64,000 bases of DNA, from positions 1,135,143 to 1,199,142 of the forward strand of contig NC_090168.1 in the NCBI RefSeq assembly GCF_017916325.1. The letters are read 5' to 3'. Every line of letters starts with the position of its first letter. The stretch's first letter is position 1. The position numbers were made by a program, and so were the translations under genes. Source of the DNA: Leishmania martiniquensis. Taxonomy: Eukaryota > Euglenozoa > Kinetoplastea > Trypanosomatida > Trypanosomatidae. Below the pieces are notes generated by a model. That model had not been told where the DNA came from. It did not search any database and saw nothing but the letters and a program-made list of their open reading frames with translations. Below are positions 52,391-62,173 of the stretch, piece by piece.

Positions 52391-52439
52391 CCACACACTT
52401 CCCTCTCTTTTTCTCTCCCCCTTCCTCCCCACCCCCAAG
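52391..52439 (+). promoter_or_regulatory. candidate spliced-leader acceptor for the kinesin-ROCO gene
   Basis: Very long C/T-rich tract (about 52399-52436) ending in CAAG at 52436-52439, 217 bases before ATG 52657. Confidence 0.5.
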
Positions 52440-52656
52440 GCGGTCACGAACTCGACACCGTCTCCACATCGTCTCTCTCCCCCGCCCTCTGCCACGTGAG
52501 GAGCCTCTGTCACACGCGCTCCTCCACTCAGTCGAACGCGACAGCCGCTTTTGACGTCGTCGTCTTCGCTGGTGCTCACGGGCCCCACCTTTCGCGTTCG
52601 TCATCCCCTCCTCCCCCTCGACTGCTCTCACGGTCGAAACAGACACGGCCAAGCCG

Positions 52657-55600
52657 ATGAACGACAGCGCAGTGAGTGCCTCTCACAAGGCAGCGTCGAG
52701 CCGAGCCGAGTCCGAGGCACAGTCGAGAGAGAATAGCGCCGAGCGAAACACAAACTACGAGGAGGGGCGCATCACGGTGAGTGTACGCTTACGGCCACTC
52801 AACTCACGCGAGCTGAAGCTGAGCGCCGGGAGCTGCATCGCCGCACTCGAAGAGTACAACACTCTATACATCCTCCCGCCAGGGGAGTCGGAGCGGGACG
52901 TGCACGCGCTTCTTGCCAATGACCCGCATCTGCGTGGTATCCGTCACCACCGCTTCACCTTTGACAATGTCTACGACGCGAACTCCACCCAGGAACAGGT
53001 GTATGAGCGGATCGGGAGGCCGGTTCTACAGTCCAGCTTCTGTGGCTACCACACATGTATTTTTGCCTATGGCCAGACAGGCAGCGGAAAGAGTTACTGC
53101 ATGATGGGCGCCGATGGCGGCTGCTCCATCGATGATGCACCGGGTATCGTACCGCGCTTGTGTCGCGAGCTCTTTCTGGAGATGGGGAAGAGAAAGCAAG
53201 CCGCCTTGGAGAAGGAAGAAGAGGTGGACTTCAGTGTCTACGTCAGCTACCTCGAAATCTATCGCGAGCGTGTCCGCTCCCTCTTGCACGAGGTGCACGA
53301 TGCCAAGGTTGTGGCGGGCGGGAGTGAGGGGTGCGGGCCCGCCTCGCCACGTCTTGTGAGCGGGTCTGTGCGTCGCTCCAGCTTGCTTCATGCGGCGGAC
53401 TCGGCCGACGCTGCGCTTCGGGTGCGCGAGCACCCGACTCTCGGCGTGTACGTTGAAGGCCTCGCTGAAATCGCTGTGACGAGTGAGGAGCAGGTGCTTC
53501 GACTCATGCTGCGAGGAAATCAGCGCCGGCACATGGCGTCGACGCGCATGAACGAAACGTCGAGCCGGTCACACGCCATCTTCACACTGCAGCTGCTGCA
53601 GAAGCGTACGCGCGCCGTCCCCTCTGGCAAAGGGAGTCCTGGTGCTGTGACCACAGGGGCATCCTCGTCGGCGGCAGCGACGATGACGACCCAGTTGGGT
53701 GCCAAGATCAACTTGGTAGACCTCGCGGGCAGCGAGCGCGCCAAGGCGACCGGGGCTGAGGGAGATACCCTCAAGGAAGGTGCGCAGATCAATAAGTCGC
53801 TCACGACACTCGGCATCGTCATCAATGCCCTCGCTGCTCAGTCCACACCGACCGCCAACAGCCCTTCAGGGGCGTCGATGGTGCGGTCCGCTGCTGCGCC
53901 GAAGAGGCACATTCCTTACCGCGACTCGACACTCACCTTTCTTCTGAAGGAGTCCCTCGGCGGCAACAGCAAAACCTTCATGATTGCCACTGTGAGCCCC
54001 AGCGGAGACAGCTACGACGAGTCATTGAGCACGCTGAGGTACGCAGATCGGGCCAAGGCAATCGTGACAAAGGCGTTCGTCAATGAAACGGCCGGTGACA
54101 AGAGAATACGAGAGCTGGAAGAGGAGGTGACGCGACTGCGGGAGCAAATTCGCTCGTTGCTCAGTGCAGAGGCGCAGCGCTCCTCTACTTCAACGACAAT
54201 GGCAATGGGGCCTGGCGAACCCGCCGTCAGCGAGTCGCCTCCCTTACCGTCAGTCATGAAAGGTAGCCACCTCTACGCCACTCACGAGAACTGGGCGGAC
54301 GAGGGCGAGTGTGAAAGCTGCGAGAGGAGCGGGGCGCACTCATCAGCAACGGATATGGACGCGACGCACATGCACGAAACCGACGAGGGGCTGCAAGCGC
54401 AGAGCGCGGGCTTAGAAAACTCTCTGGAGGGGAGTGAGGGGACGCCAGCGCCAAATTCACCGATAGTGAAGAGTCCTGTGGAGTCCCGCGCCGAATTCGT
54501 TGCAACGTTGGAGTCTGAGCTGCGCCGTGCGGAGGAGATGATTCGACAGATGTCGGAGTCGGAGGCAGAGCGCAAGGAGCATGTAGCGCAGCTTGTGAAG
54601 CGACACGAGGAGGAACAAGCGGCGATGCTGGCGACGGCGGCGGCAGCAACCAAGGGCACCTATAATAGTACCGCTGGGGTGAGGGGTGCGACGATACGTC
54701 TGTGCCGCGAGGAGCCGTATTTGTTGAACATGGACGGGGCGGGTGACTGGGTCGTTGCCCATCTTGTGCCTGGAGAGACACGTGTTGGGGTCTTTTTGTC
54801 ACACCTCAGCGCCGCGTCGGACGCAAAGGCGGCGGCATCCCCGACGGAGCGTGAAAGTGACGGTGAGGTCAGCAGTCAGGCAACGTCGTTCGACTCATCC
54901 CTCGTGCTCTCCTCGCACCTTGTGGGCTCCGACGGCGATGCTAATGCGGTGGTACATGATGACGACGCCGGCGCACGATACTTACGACTGCCGAAAGAGT
55001 TCAGCGATGGCGTAGGCGGGCCGCATTGCATCCTTGAACGCCTGGAGGCGGCGGGGACTGCCGTAACGGCTACCTCGACGACGGTTCTAAGGGCATGCAC
55101 GGGGTACGAGACGTTTGTCATGCGCCCCATGTGCCGAAGACCGTTCGTCGTCAGGGGCAGCGATTCACTCGTCCTGCAGAGCGGAGACGTGCTGGACATT
55201 GGCGACGATCACATTCACCTCAAGTACATGGACCCTGCGGCGCCCCCAGTGACGTCGCGCGGACTACAAACAGCTCGCATGGAAACCGAAATGTACGGCG
55301 GCGATGGCGACCAGAGTGCCGATGGGGCTAAGAGCGATCGCGGCACGGGCTCAGCGACTGGTTCGGGCGCGTCGTCTGCAAACACGCAGGAGCAGGCGCT
55401 GAAGTCGCTGCAACGGTTGACGCCCACCTTTGACAGGCGCTCGGATGGGGTGGGTGTGGACGCGAAAGCGCGGGCGCGAGGCGGTACGCCCGGCGACGGC
55501 GATGAGCGTGAAGACAGTCGCGCGGATGCGGCGTCGTCGTTCGAAGTCGACTCCTCTCAGTGGACCTACAATCAGGGCGATGAGCCCGTGAGCTTCTCCG

Positions 55601-58600
55601 CAGAGCAGGGGTACCCTGAAGAGGGCACTCATGAGCGACGAGGAGCTGGTGGTGTTGGTACGGGCGCTGCCTTGGCGGCACCGCAGTCGCTATCCAGACC
55701 GCTCATTCCCACTCTTGCCCTGGGCAAGGCGCTTCCAGGAAGCCGACTGTCAACGCCTCCCCTACAGCAGTACCATTCAGTGCTCGGAGACCCGCTCGAT
55801 ACGGTAAGCGCCGACGCTGCCGAAACGGAATCCTCTACGACCTTCTCGGACTCGGCTGGCCTCTCCGCTGCGAGCCCTCTACTGAAAGAGATTGCTAACG
55901 CACCTAGCCTTTCGCTTCCCATTGAACGCCTGCAGTCAGCGGCAGGTACGCCGATTGCACAGACGAGAGCATCGAGCAAGCGCGCTCCGCAAACGACGCA
56001 CCTGAACCCCGATACGGCGTTGCCCCTCTCCTATTTGCAGTCGATGCGCACGTACCCGTCGAAAAGCACCTACCGAAGCGAAACCGCGCCACGCTTTGTG
56101 GGCCGCTACAATTTTGTCTTTGTGGGGCCGTCTGGCAGCGGGAAGACGAGTCTTGTGCGGAACTTGCAGACGCGCGACACACCCTGGCTGCACTCTGCCT
56201 TTTCGGCGTTCATGAGCAACAGTCGCGTCCCCACTGGCGTCGATGCCGGCAGTAATTCATGGCCGTCAGGGGCGGTGCATCCGACGATTGGTATCCAAAC
56301 CACCACACTAATCGCCGCCGGCGCGACGCCGATGCGCCTCCATGTGCACGAGCTTGGCGGGATGCCTTACTTCAGCCCGCTGCTAGACCAACTTCCTGCT
56401 CATCGAGTAACGTATCTGTTGTGCTTTCCGCTGCACGGCGGACCGTCGTTCATGTCCCTGCGGGGGATTGTGGAGGATATTTTGTGCCGCACAGACAGTC
56501 ATACGGTGTCGCTGGTGCTGGTTGCCACACACGCCCACCACCGCAGCGCCGCGGATGGCAAAGACGGAAGCGGCGGCCTCTTCTCTCGCCGCCTTACAGC
56601 CGCGCAGCAGGCGATGCTGCAAGCTCAAATGGAAGAGTTAGAGCTGCAGGTGGTCAGCCTCATTCAGATGCTGCAGCCCTACCCACAGCTGCGACCTACA
56701 GTGGTGGGCCGCTTCGCTGTCGACAACGTGCATCGGCAGGTGTACTCCACCGGATATCGGGCGGTGGAGGGGTTTCCCGAGTGGCTGGAATGGCTCGGAG
56801 ACCTGGCGCGTGATCGGTGCCGGGCCGATACGGATTTTGCCAGTGGACTTGTGCCTGTGCGGTGCCTGGAGCTTGGCCGCCAGGTGGGTCTACTGCGGGA
56901 AAGAGGAAAGTGGTGCCTGTCTCTGCGCGATTTCAAGGCGCTGGCAACGGCAGTCAGCGCGCAGTACGACGCAGCCGAAGCCGCAGACCCCTCTCTTGCC
57001 AGGGACACCCTCCGCCATCACGTACAGCTGCTCGCAGACTGGGGTGTGCTGGCGCATCGCTTTCGGAGCACACCGCTACGGCAACATGTCATTCTCGATG
57101 TGCGGTGGCTCTGCCGTGCGCTGACAACGCTGGCGTGCTGCGCGCTGGTCGCCGAAGCGGAGTCTGATGGGCTAGACAGCGAGAATGATGCCCAGGCGGA
57201 GGCCACAGCCGGGAAGCAAAGGCCGGAAATCACGACTCGAAAAGAGCTAGTACTACGCATCTTGCTCACACCGGAGGCCGAGGGAGTCATCGACGTGGTG
57301 AAGGTTGCGGCGATGGACACGGCCCACCTGCTTCGCTACGGAGTCTTGACGCTGCCTGTTCTCGCGACTATGCTGGAGCCTCATTTTAGAGCATTCGACA
57401 GTGCAGGTGTCACCGGAAGCGGCAGCAGCGACACTGGCGTCGACGTCGGTAGAGGCAAGGCTGGCGTGCGGAAGGCAGACAGCATCGGCGTTGCTGGCTT
57501 TGACTCGCCTGCAACCAATGCGCGCTACACTGTGCCACTGGCTGGCATCATTGAACTCTTTGTGCTTTGCGACCTCCTCATAGTGGGGCACAAGCTCTTC
57601 TTTAGTCCATCCCCGGACGCGTCACCAACTGCTGCGGCGCCCGCACAAGGCGTGGAGGTGGAGGCAGGCGCTCTTCCCGTTTCTGCTGCACCGCAGCGGC
57701 AAAGAGGCCGTGTGCATGAAGGTGATGGGCACAACCCGGACGACATTGAACCGGAGGAGGAAAGCTTTGTTTTGTACCCGCTGAGCTGCCGCACCCCCGC
57801 ATCTGCCGGTGTCACGTGGCTTTTCCCGTGTTTCCTCTCCGGCCCCTTTTACATCTTCAAGCTCGACATGGTACCACGCAACTTTTTTCCGAAGCTCATG
57901 TGCCGCCTGGCCACGGTTTCGAGCAAGGTCTACCTCGGGCCAGTGCAACCACAGAGGTGGGGTAGACCGACGCAGCAGTGGGCAGCGGAGGCGACGCGTG
58001 GACGAGTCACTGCTGCAGGGTGCTCGTCGGCAGCGGCGGCGCGGGGCCCGTTCGACTCTTACTTTGCGGATTGCGTTGGAAAGTCGTTTGTGCTGCCTCG
58101 ATTCTCTACGTACTTGACTCGCACCTCTGCCGAAGGCTCACCGCGCCGGTGGGATGGGCTGTGGTTCGACACAGCGTGGCTACTCTACAAGGACCGGGAG
58201 GAGAGCGATGACTGCGAAGACGATAACTGCCGCGTGCTTGTGCGGCTAGTTCACCACAGCGTCTTCCTGTCCTTCCACTGCGACCAGGCGGCCTCGTCAT
58301 CGGGCATGAGCGGTAGCGGTGCTAGTCCTGGCGTGCAGGATTTTTACGAAGCTGTTCTCGAGGCTGTCCGGCACGTTGTAGAGGAGTTCCCCGGCAGCAA
58401 GTGCAGCGAGTCGATGCAGTGCTCTGTTGACCCTGTGACGCTACTTGAGATGGAGCTGAAGCACCCCGCCATTCAGTCCGACCAGGAGGCGTCCGCATTG
58501 AACCGCTACGTGCGGTACATGAGAATCAACGACAACCTGAACAGTCTCGAGCGTGTCCTCGCCAAGAATGGGACGGCGCTGCGAACCGCCCGGACCGCCC

Positions 58601-58881
58601 GGAGGTCTCACGCACCAGGCTCGCAAGATGTTGGGGATGAAAGTGCCTACGTGCCGCTGCTGCGGAATTTCAGTGCTACGCGCCCACTGGACATCGCCGA
58701 GTGCCTCCGGATTTGGAAGACGAAGCACCGCTTCTTCATCTCTGCTGAGACGGAGGCACAGCTGATGGATGCACTGCAAGAGCTTGATGCATGCTACCGT
58801 GTGTCACCCCCGCTCACTGCCAAAAGCTGTTTCGCGCTGGATCGACTCCTGGACGTGCTGGCGCGCATTGACACTGCTTGA
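52657..58881 (+). CDS. kinesin motor fused to FHA-like and Roc-COR (ROCO) GTPase modules
   Basis: 2074 residues. N-terminal kinesin motor: P-loop GQTGSGKS (139-146), switch I NETSSRSHA (299-307), switch II DLAGSE (355-360), end near 475. Residues 475-510 and about 612-665 read as coiled coil. Residues about 681-858 resemble the FHA region of kinesin-3 motors (PYLLNMDGAGD, GETRVG, then a long beta-like segment ending DDHIHLKYMD). About 860-1130 is low-complexity. Residues about 1148-1395 look like a Roc GTPase: P-loop GPSGSGKT (1157-1164), TIGIQTTT, HELGG (DxxG position, 1231-1235) and THAH (1291-1294). About 1396-1875 looks like COR: LDVRWL (1480-1485), FIFKLDM-like YIFKLDMVPRNFFPKLM (FFPKLM 1743-1748), and WDGLWF (1832-1837). 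No LRR or kinase domain is seen. Role inferred: microtubule motor controlled by a ROCO switch, perhaps flagellar. Confidence 0.88.
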   Translation: MNDSAVSASHKAASSRAESEAQSRENSAERNTNYEEGRITVSVRLRPLNSRELKLSAGSCIAALEEYNTLYILPPGESERDVHALLANDPHLRGIRHHRFTFDNVYDANSTQEQVYERIGRPVLQSSFCGYHTCIFAYGQTGSGKSYCMMGADGGCSIDDAPGIVPRLCRELFLEMGKRKQAALEKEEEVDFSVYVSYLEIYRERVRSLLHEVHDAKVVAGGSEGCGPASPRLVSGSVRRSSLLHAADSADAALRVREHPTLGVYVEGLAEIAVTSEEQVLRLMLRGNQRRHMASTRMNETSSRSHAIFTLQLLQKRTRAVPSGKGSPGAVTTGASSSAAATMTTQLGAKINLVDLAGSERAKATGAEGDTLKEGAQINKSLTTLGIVINALAAQSTPTANSPSGASMVRSAAAPKRHIPYRDSTLTFLLKESLGGNSKTFMIATVSPSGDSYDESLSTLRYADRAKAIVTKAFVNETAGDKRIRELEEEVTRLREQIRSLLSAEAQRSSTSTTMAMGPGEPAVSESPPLPSVMKGSHLYATHENWADEGECESCERSGAHSSATDMDATHMHETDEGLQAQSAGLENSLEGSEGTPAPNSPIVKSPVESRAEFVATLESELRRAEEMIRQMSESEAERKEHVAQLVKRHEEEQAAMLATAAAATKGTYNSTAGVRGATIRLCREEPYLLNMDGAGDWVVAHLVPGETRVGVFLSHLSAASDAKAAASPTERESDGEVSSQATSFDSSLVLSSHLVGSDGDANAVVHDDDAGARYLRLPKEFSDGVGGPHCILERLEAAGTAVTATSTTVLRACTGYETFVMRPMCRRPFVVRGSDSLVLQSGDVLDIGDDHIHLKYMDPAAPPVTSRGLQTARMETEMYGGDGDQSADGAKSDRGTGSATGSGASSANTQEQALKSLQRLTPTFDRRSDGVGVDAKARARGGTPGDGDEREDSRADAASSFEVDSSQWTYNQGDEPVSFSAEQGYPEEGTHERRGAGGVGTGAALAAPQSLSRPLIPTLALGKALPGSRLSTPPLQQYHSVLGDPLDTVSADAAETESSTTFSDSAGLSAASPLLKEIANAPSLSLPIERLQSAAGTPIAQTRASSKRAPQTTHLNPDTALPLSYLQSMRTYPSKSTYRSETAPRFVGRYNFVFVGPSGSGKTSLVRNLQTRDTPWLHSAFSAFMSNSRVPTGVDAGSNSWPSGAVHPTIGIQTTTLIAAGATPMRLHVHELGGMPYFSPLLDQLPAHRVTYLLCFPLHGGPSFMSLRGIVEDILCRTDSHTVSLVLVATHAHHRSAADGKDGSGGLFSRRLTAAQQAMLQAQMEELELQVVSLIQMLQPYPQLRPTVVGRFAVDNVHRQVYSTGYRAVEGFPEWLEWLGDLARDRCRADTDFASGLVPVRCLELGRQVGLLRERGKWCLSLRDFKALATAVSAQYDAAEAADPSLARDTLRHHVQLLADWGVLAHRFRSTPLRQHVILDVRWLCRALTTLACCALVAEAESDGLDSENDAQAEATAGKQRPEITTRKELVLRILLTPEAEGVIDVVKVAAMDTAHLLRYGVLTLPVLATMLEPHFRAFDSAGVTGSGSSDTGVDVGRGKAGVRKADSIGVAGFDSPATNARYTVPLAGIIELFVLCDLLIVGHKLFFSPSPDASPTAAAPAQGVEVEAGALPVSAAPQRQRGRVHEGDGHNPDDIEPEEESFVLYPLSCRTPASAGVTWLFPCFLSGPFYIFKLDMVPRNFFPKLMCRLATVSSKVYLGPVQPQRWGRPTQQWAAEATRGRVTAAGCSSAAAARGPFDSYFADCVGKSFVLPRFSTYLTRTSAEGSPRRWDGLWFDTAWLLYKDREESDDCEDDNCRVLVRLVHHSVFLSFHCDQAASSSGMSGSGASPGVQDFYEAVLEAVRHVVEEFPGSKCSESMQCSVDPVTLLEMELKHPAIQSDQEASALNRYVRYMRINDNLNSLERVLAKNGTALRTARTARRSHAPGSQDVGDESAYVPLLRNFSATRPLDIAECLRIWKTKHRFFISAETEAQLMDALQELDACYRVSPPLTAKSCFALDRLLDVLARIDTA

Positions 58882-59929
58882 GGTGCTGGTGGAAGTAGCG
58901 GAGAGGTACGCGCGCGTGTCTGCTCGCTGTGGCGGGCTTTCTTTTCCCTTGCCTCTTCTGTCTTCCCTCTGCCGCCTCCTTCTCCGCATACTTCTGTGTG
59001 CAGGCAGAGACGTCTGCGCCGGTAAGGTTCTTCGCGTCTCTCGACATCTTTCGATGCCTCTCGGCCTCGCTTTCGAAATTGACCGGGGAAGAGGGGGGCG
59101 AAGGGGAAAGACAGCATGCGCAAGCGGAGTGCACACAAGCTGATGTGTCACAGCGACTCTCTGAGACGCTACCGTGGTTCTTCGCTTCTATCGCTACCCC
59201 CTCTCCCCTCCCTCCTTACTCACACAAACGTCATTGACAGAGGTGTCCCGTCTTGGCACCGCTGCGCTCGCCTCGGGAAAGAAGTATGTTTGCTTATCTA
59301 GCCCATGCAAAACTGCTAACTGTGCTGATGGCATTCATGAGAAGCTTACCCATGTTTCGGCAAAGACTGTGCGAATAAGAGGAACCTCTCTCAGCGCGCG
59401 TCTGTCTGAGTCTGCTCTCTTCATCTATGTGGCCGAGGCCCGCGATGGTGCTTGACGTGTTCGGGCTCGCACCCTGCATGACTTGGAGCTGAAAGCGCCC
59501 TTGATCTTCTCTACCTTTTTACTGGTAGCGATCAAACTGCTCTGCTGCTCTTGCTCTCGTGCCTCCTTCCTCACATTTCGGATGGGCGTACATGCCCCAT
59601 GCTGGATGCTGCCGTGCGCGTCATGCCACCATCACCCACCGCCCCACCCCCACACCGCCACCCACCCACCGACCCTTCACTACAGAAAGCCCACAGCCAT
59701 AACAACTATACGCGAGGCTCTGCGCGCGTTGTCGCATCACCTTATGATACGCGCCTGACTTCTCGTTATCGTCGGACTACCCCTCTCGCGCCAGTGCAAC
59801 ACCGCGTCGCACACGCTTCCACCGTATCGGATTTCCTTTTTTGGCGTCGTTTTTTTTTTGTACCGGCCTCCTTTGACGCCTTCTCGTGAAAGTACCAGCG
59901 CTTTTCGCTGATTTATCGGGCTCAGGTGA
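58882..59929 (+). other. intergenic / UTR region
   Basis: 1.05 kb without a gene; CT-rich, with a C/A-rich stretch at about 59628-59680 and the M17 acceptor tract at its end. Confidence 0.6.
59829..59892 (+). promoter_or_regulatory. candidate spliced-leader acceptor for the M17 aminopeptidase
   Basis: T-rich tract (two T runs) ending in GAAAG (AG at 59891-59892), 37 bases before ATG 59930. Confidence 0.5.
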
Positions 59930-61528
59930 ATGGTGGCTGGAGCGATGAACAGCACCAAGCGCGTCCGCTCCCAGTCAGCGTACGAAGAGGCGAATGTGTC
60001 CGCCTTCGTGGACAGCTGCGTGGATTTTACCAGCAATGTGACCTTCCACACGGTGGAGGAGGGCCGAGCGCTCGCAGCGAAGACGGGAAGGTTACAGACA
60101 GTGCTCGTCCTGGGCACGGAGGCGCAATTGCAGGAGACTGCTGCGAAAGCACTATGCCCGCACTACGACGCGGCGATGTGCGCTGTCGCCGCTACGGCAC
60201 CGGAGTCGCGCGCTCACGTGGCGAGGGTGACACCGACGCTGCGACTACTGATTGGCAAGGTGCCGTCTGTTGCGTCGCGTCACAACTGTCCGTCAAGGCC
60301 GGATAAGATGAGTGAGATCGTGAAGCAGGCGATGGCGGAATGTCCCGCGGCAGACGCCGAGGCTGGGCTGGACATCTACTTCCTGGGCCGCGGTTATGAG
60401 GCGAGCGTGGCGGTCGCGATAGCGCGGTCATGCAACCAGTCATTTACTGCGAAGCGCGGACGCGCGGAGCAGAACTACATGAACCCGGGACGCCCGGTTC
60501 GGGTGGTGCTGCCAGCTGGCAAGAAAGCTTCACTCGCTGTGGTGGCGCAGTGCGTGCAGCTATGCCAGCGACTGGTGAATGCGCCGACGAACTTGCTGGA
60601 TACGGTGACGTTCACAGAGATTGCGGTACGATGGGCGGCGAAGCTGAAGGCCGATGGCATCGCCGCGTCTGCCACGGTGATTGCGGGAGAGGATCTCCGC
60701 GAACTTGGGTATGGCGGTCTGTATGGTACAGGGAAGGCCGCTGAGTACCCGCCGCACCTCGTTACACTGTCGTACAAGCCGAAGGCGGGCATATCCCCCA
60801 AAGATCGAATCGCCTTTGTGGGCAAGGGCATTGTGTACGACACAGGCGGTCTTGCGATCAAATCCCGTGACGGTATGTGCTCCATGAAACATGACATGGG
60901 CGGCGCAGCCGCGGTGTTCTGCGGTCTGCTGTGCCTGGCAATGCTGCATGCGCCGATCGAGGTTTCAAGCATCCTGTGCCTCGCTGATAACGCTGTGGGC
61001 CCTCGCTCGCAGCGCAATGATGACATATTGCGCATGAAATCAGGCGTCACTGTAGAGATTAACAACACAGATGCCGAGGGCCGACTTGTGCTCGCGGATG
61101 GCGTCTACCACGCCTGCAAGGAGCTGAGCTACACGCCCAGCATCATTGTGGACATGGCGACGCTGACGGGCGCGCAAATGATTGCGACTGGGCAGCACCA
61201 CGCTGCTATTTACACCAACACAGACGCAGCTGAGAGCCGCTTTGTCGCCTCCGGCAAGGCGTGCGGCGACTTGTGCTTTCCGGTTGTTTACTGCCCTGAA
61301 TTCTTCAACTCCGAGTTCTCCAGTGCCGTGGCTGATTACAAGAACAGCGTGAAGAATCGAAGCAACGCGCAGGTGAGCTGTGCCGGGCAGTTTATTGGCA
61401 ACCACCTGGCGAGGGACTATGAGGGCGAGTGGGTACACGTTGATTTGGCCGGGCCGGCGGCCCGCGATGAGGCCACGGGCTTTGGTGTTGCTTTGCTTGC
61501 ACAGACGTTTGCCGGGGAACTGCTGTAG
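59930..61528 (+). CDS. M17 leucyl aminopeptidase
   Basis: 532 residues from ATG 59930; a second Met at residue 6 (59945) is an alternative. M17 enzymes are hexameric two-metal aminopeptidases that remove N-terminal Leu and similar residues from peptides. The catalytic residues match bovine LAP with a constant offset of 49: metal ligands Lys299, Asp304, Asp322, Asp381 and Glu383, and catalytic Lys311 and Arg385. The signature NTDAEGRL is at 379-386. The first 170 residues form the variable regulatory domain. The C-terminal part contains DMATLTGAQ and a metal-free final strand. It is complete, with no signal peptide or presequence, consistent with a cytosolic enzyme. It likely contributes to peptide turnover downstream of proteasome and lysosome. 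Confidence 0.95.
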   Translation: MVAGAMNSTKRVRSQSAYEEANVSAFVDSCVDFTSNVTFHTVEEGRALAAKTGRLQTVLVLGTEAQLQETAAKALCPHYDAAMCAVAATAPESRAHVARVTPTLRLLIGKVPSVASRHNCPSRPDKMSEIVKQAMAECPAADAEAGLDIYFLGRGYEASVAVAIARSCNQSFTAKRGRAEQNYMNPGRPVRVVLPAGKKASLAVVAQCVQLCQRLVNAPTNLLDTVTFTEIAVRWAAKLKADGIAASATVIAGEDLRELGYGGLYGTGKAAEYPPHLVTLSYKPKAGISPKDRIAFVGKGIVYDTGGLAIKSRDGMCSMKHDMGGAAAVFCGLLCLAMLHAPIEVSSILCLADNAVGPRSQRNDDILRMKSGVTVEINNTDAEGRLVLADGVYHACKELSYTPSIIVDMATLTGAQMIATGQHHAAIYTNTDAAESRFVASGKACGDLCFPVVYCPEFFNSEFSSAVADYKNSVKNRSNAQVSCAGQFIGNHLARDYEGEWVHVDLAGPAARDEATGFGVALLAQTFAGELL

Positions 61529-62145
61529 AGAGGAAGCCGCGGTCACGGTGCGCACCTACCAAACGGCATGTGCTCGCGAGTGAGATGGAGGCGCACATGG
61601 GACCTCTTCTTCCTGGCCCCGTGTGATTCTCTTTGATCCGTTACCGTCATTGGTTTTGCGTGTTCCAAGTCATTGCGAGAGTCTAGCCCTTGCTCACTCT
61701 TCCCATCAACTGCCCTCTGGCGCGACCATGCGGTGACACACTGCAGTCGTGGTGGTGGACTGACGGTGTCCGGCGGCGACGGCTGCAGCTCTCTCCTATC
61801 GCAGGGAAGAGGAGAGGGTGGTGGTGGTAGTAGTGGTGGTATTGGTACCTTTTTATTGTCGTTTTTTTGTAAGGTGTATCGCGAGCATCTCTCCTCGTGC
61901 CTGCCGGTATGCGTCTCGGTGCGCCTGCACGCGTGCACTTGCGAAGAGTCCTCGGCTCCGCTGTCCGTCCTCACGTTTTCTCTGTCTCCCTCTTTTATTT
62001 CATGTTTGTGTGTCCCCTTTTGCTTCCCTTTCGCAACGGTCGACGACGTCTCAGTGGAGTGTTTTGTTTCCATACAAACAGACACACACACACAGACAGA
62101 CAGACGCAGACGCAGACGCGATCACTCGCCTTTTTTTTAAGTGAT

Positions 62146-62173
62146 ACATATATATACATATATATATATATAT
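62146..62173. repeat. TA-rich microsatellite
   Basis: 28 bases of mostly alternating T and A, next to an upstream run of eight T. A comparable repeat occurs at 21136-21166. Confidence 0.8.

Larger units (their letters stand above)
47144..52656 (+). other. 5.5-kb region without convincing genes
   Basis: The longest gene-free stretch in the window. It starts with a short UTR-like part, has a GC-rich segment at about 47.77-48.24 kb that looks like a degenerate retroposon, then CT-rich, microsatellite-rich DNA up to the kinesin. Small frames such as 49217-49477 (86 codons) and 49544-49999 are unsupported. Confidence 0.5.

Noticed and set aside
58300..58881. A LRRK-type kinase domain after the COR-like region
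   Set aside because: The tail is helical and lacks any glycine-rich loop, VAIK, HRD or DFG motif.
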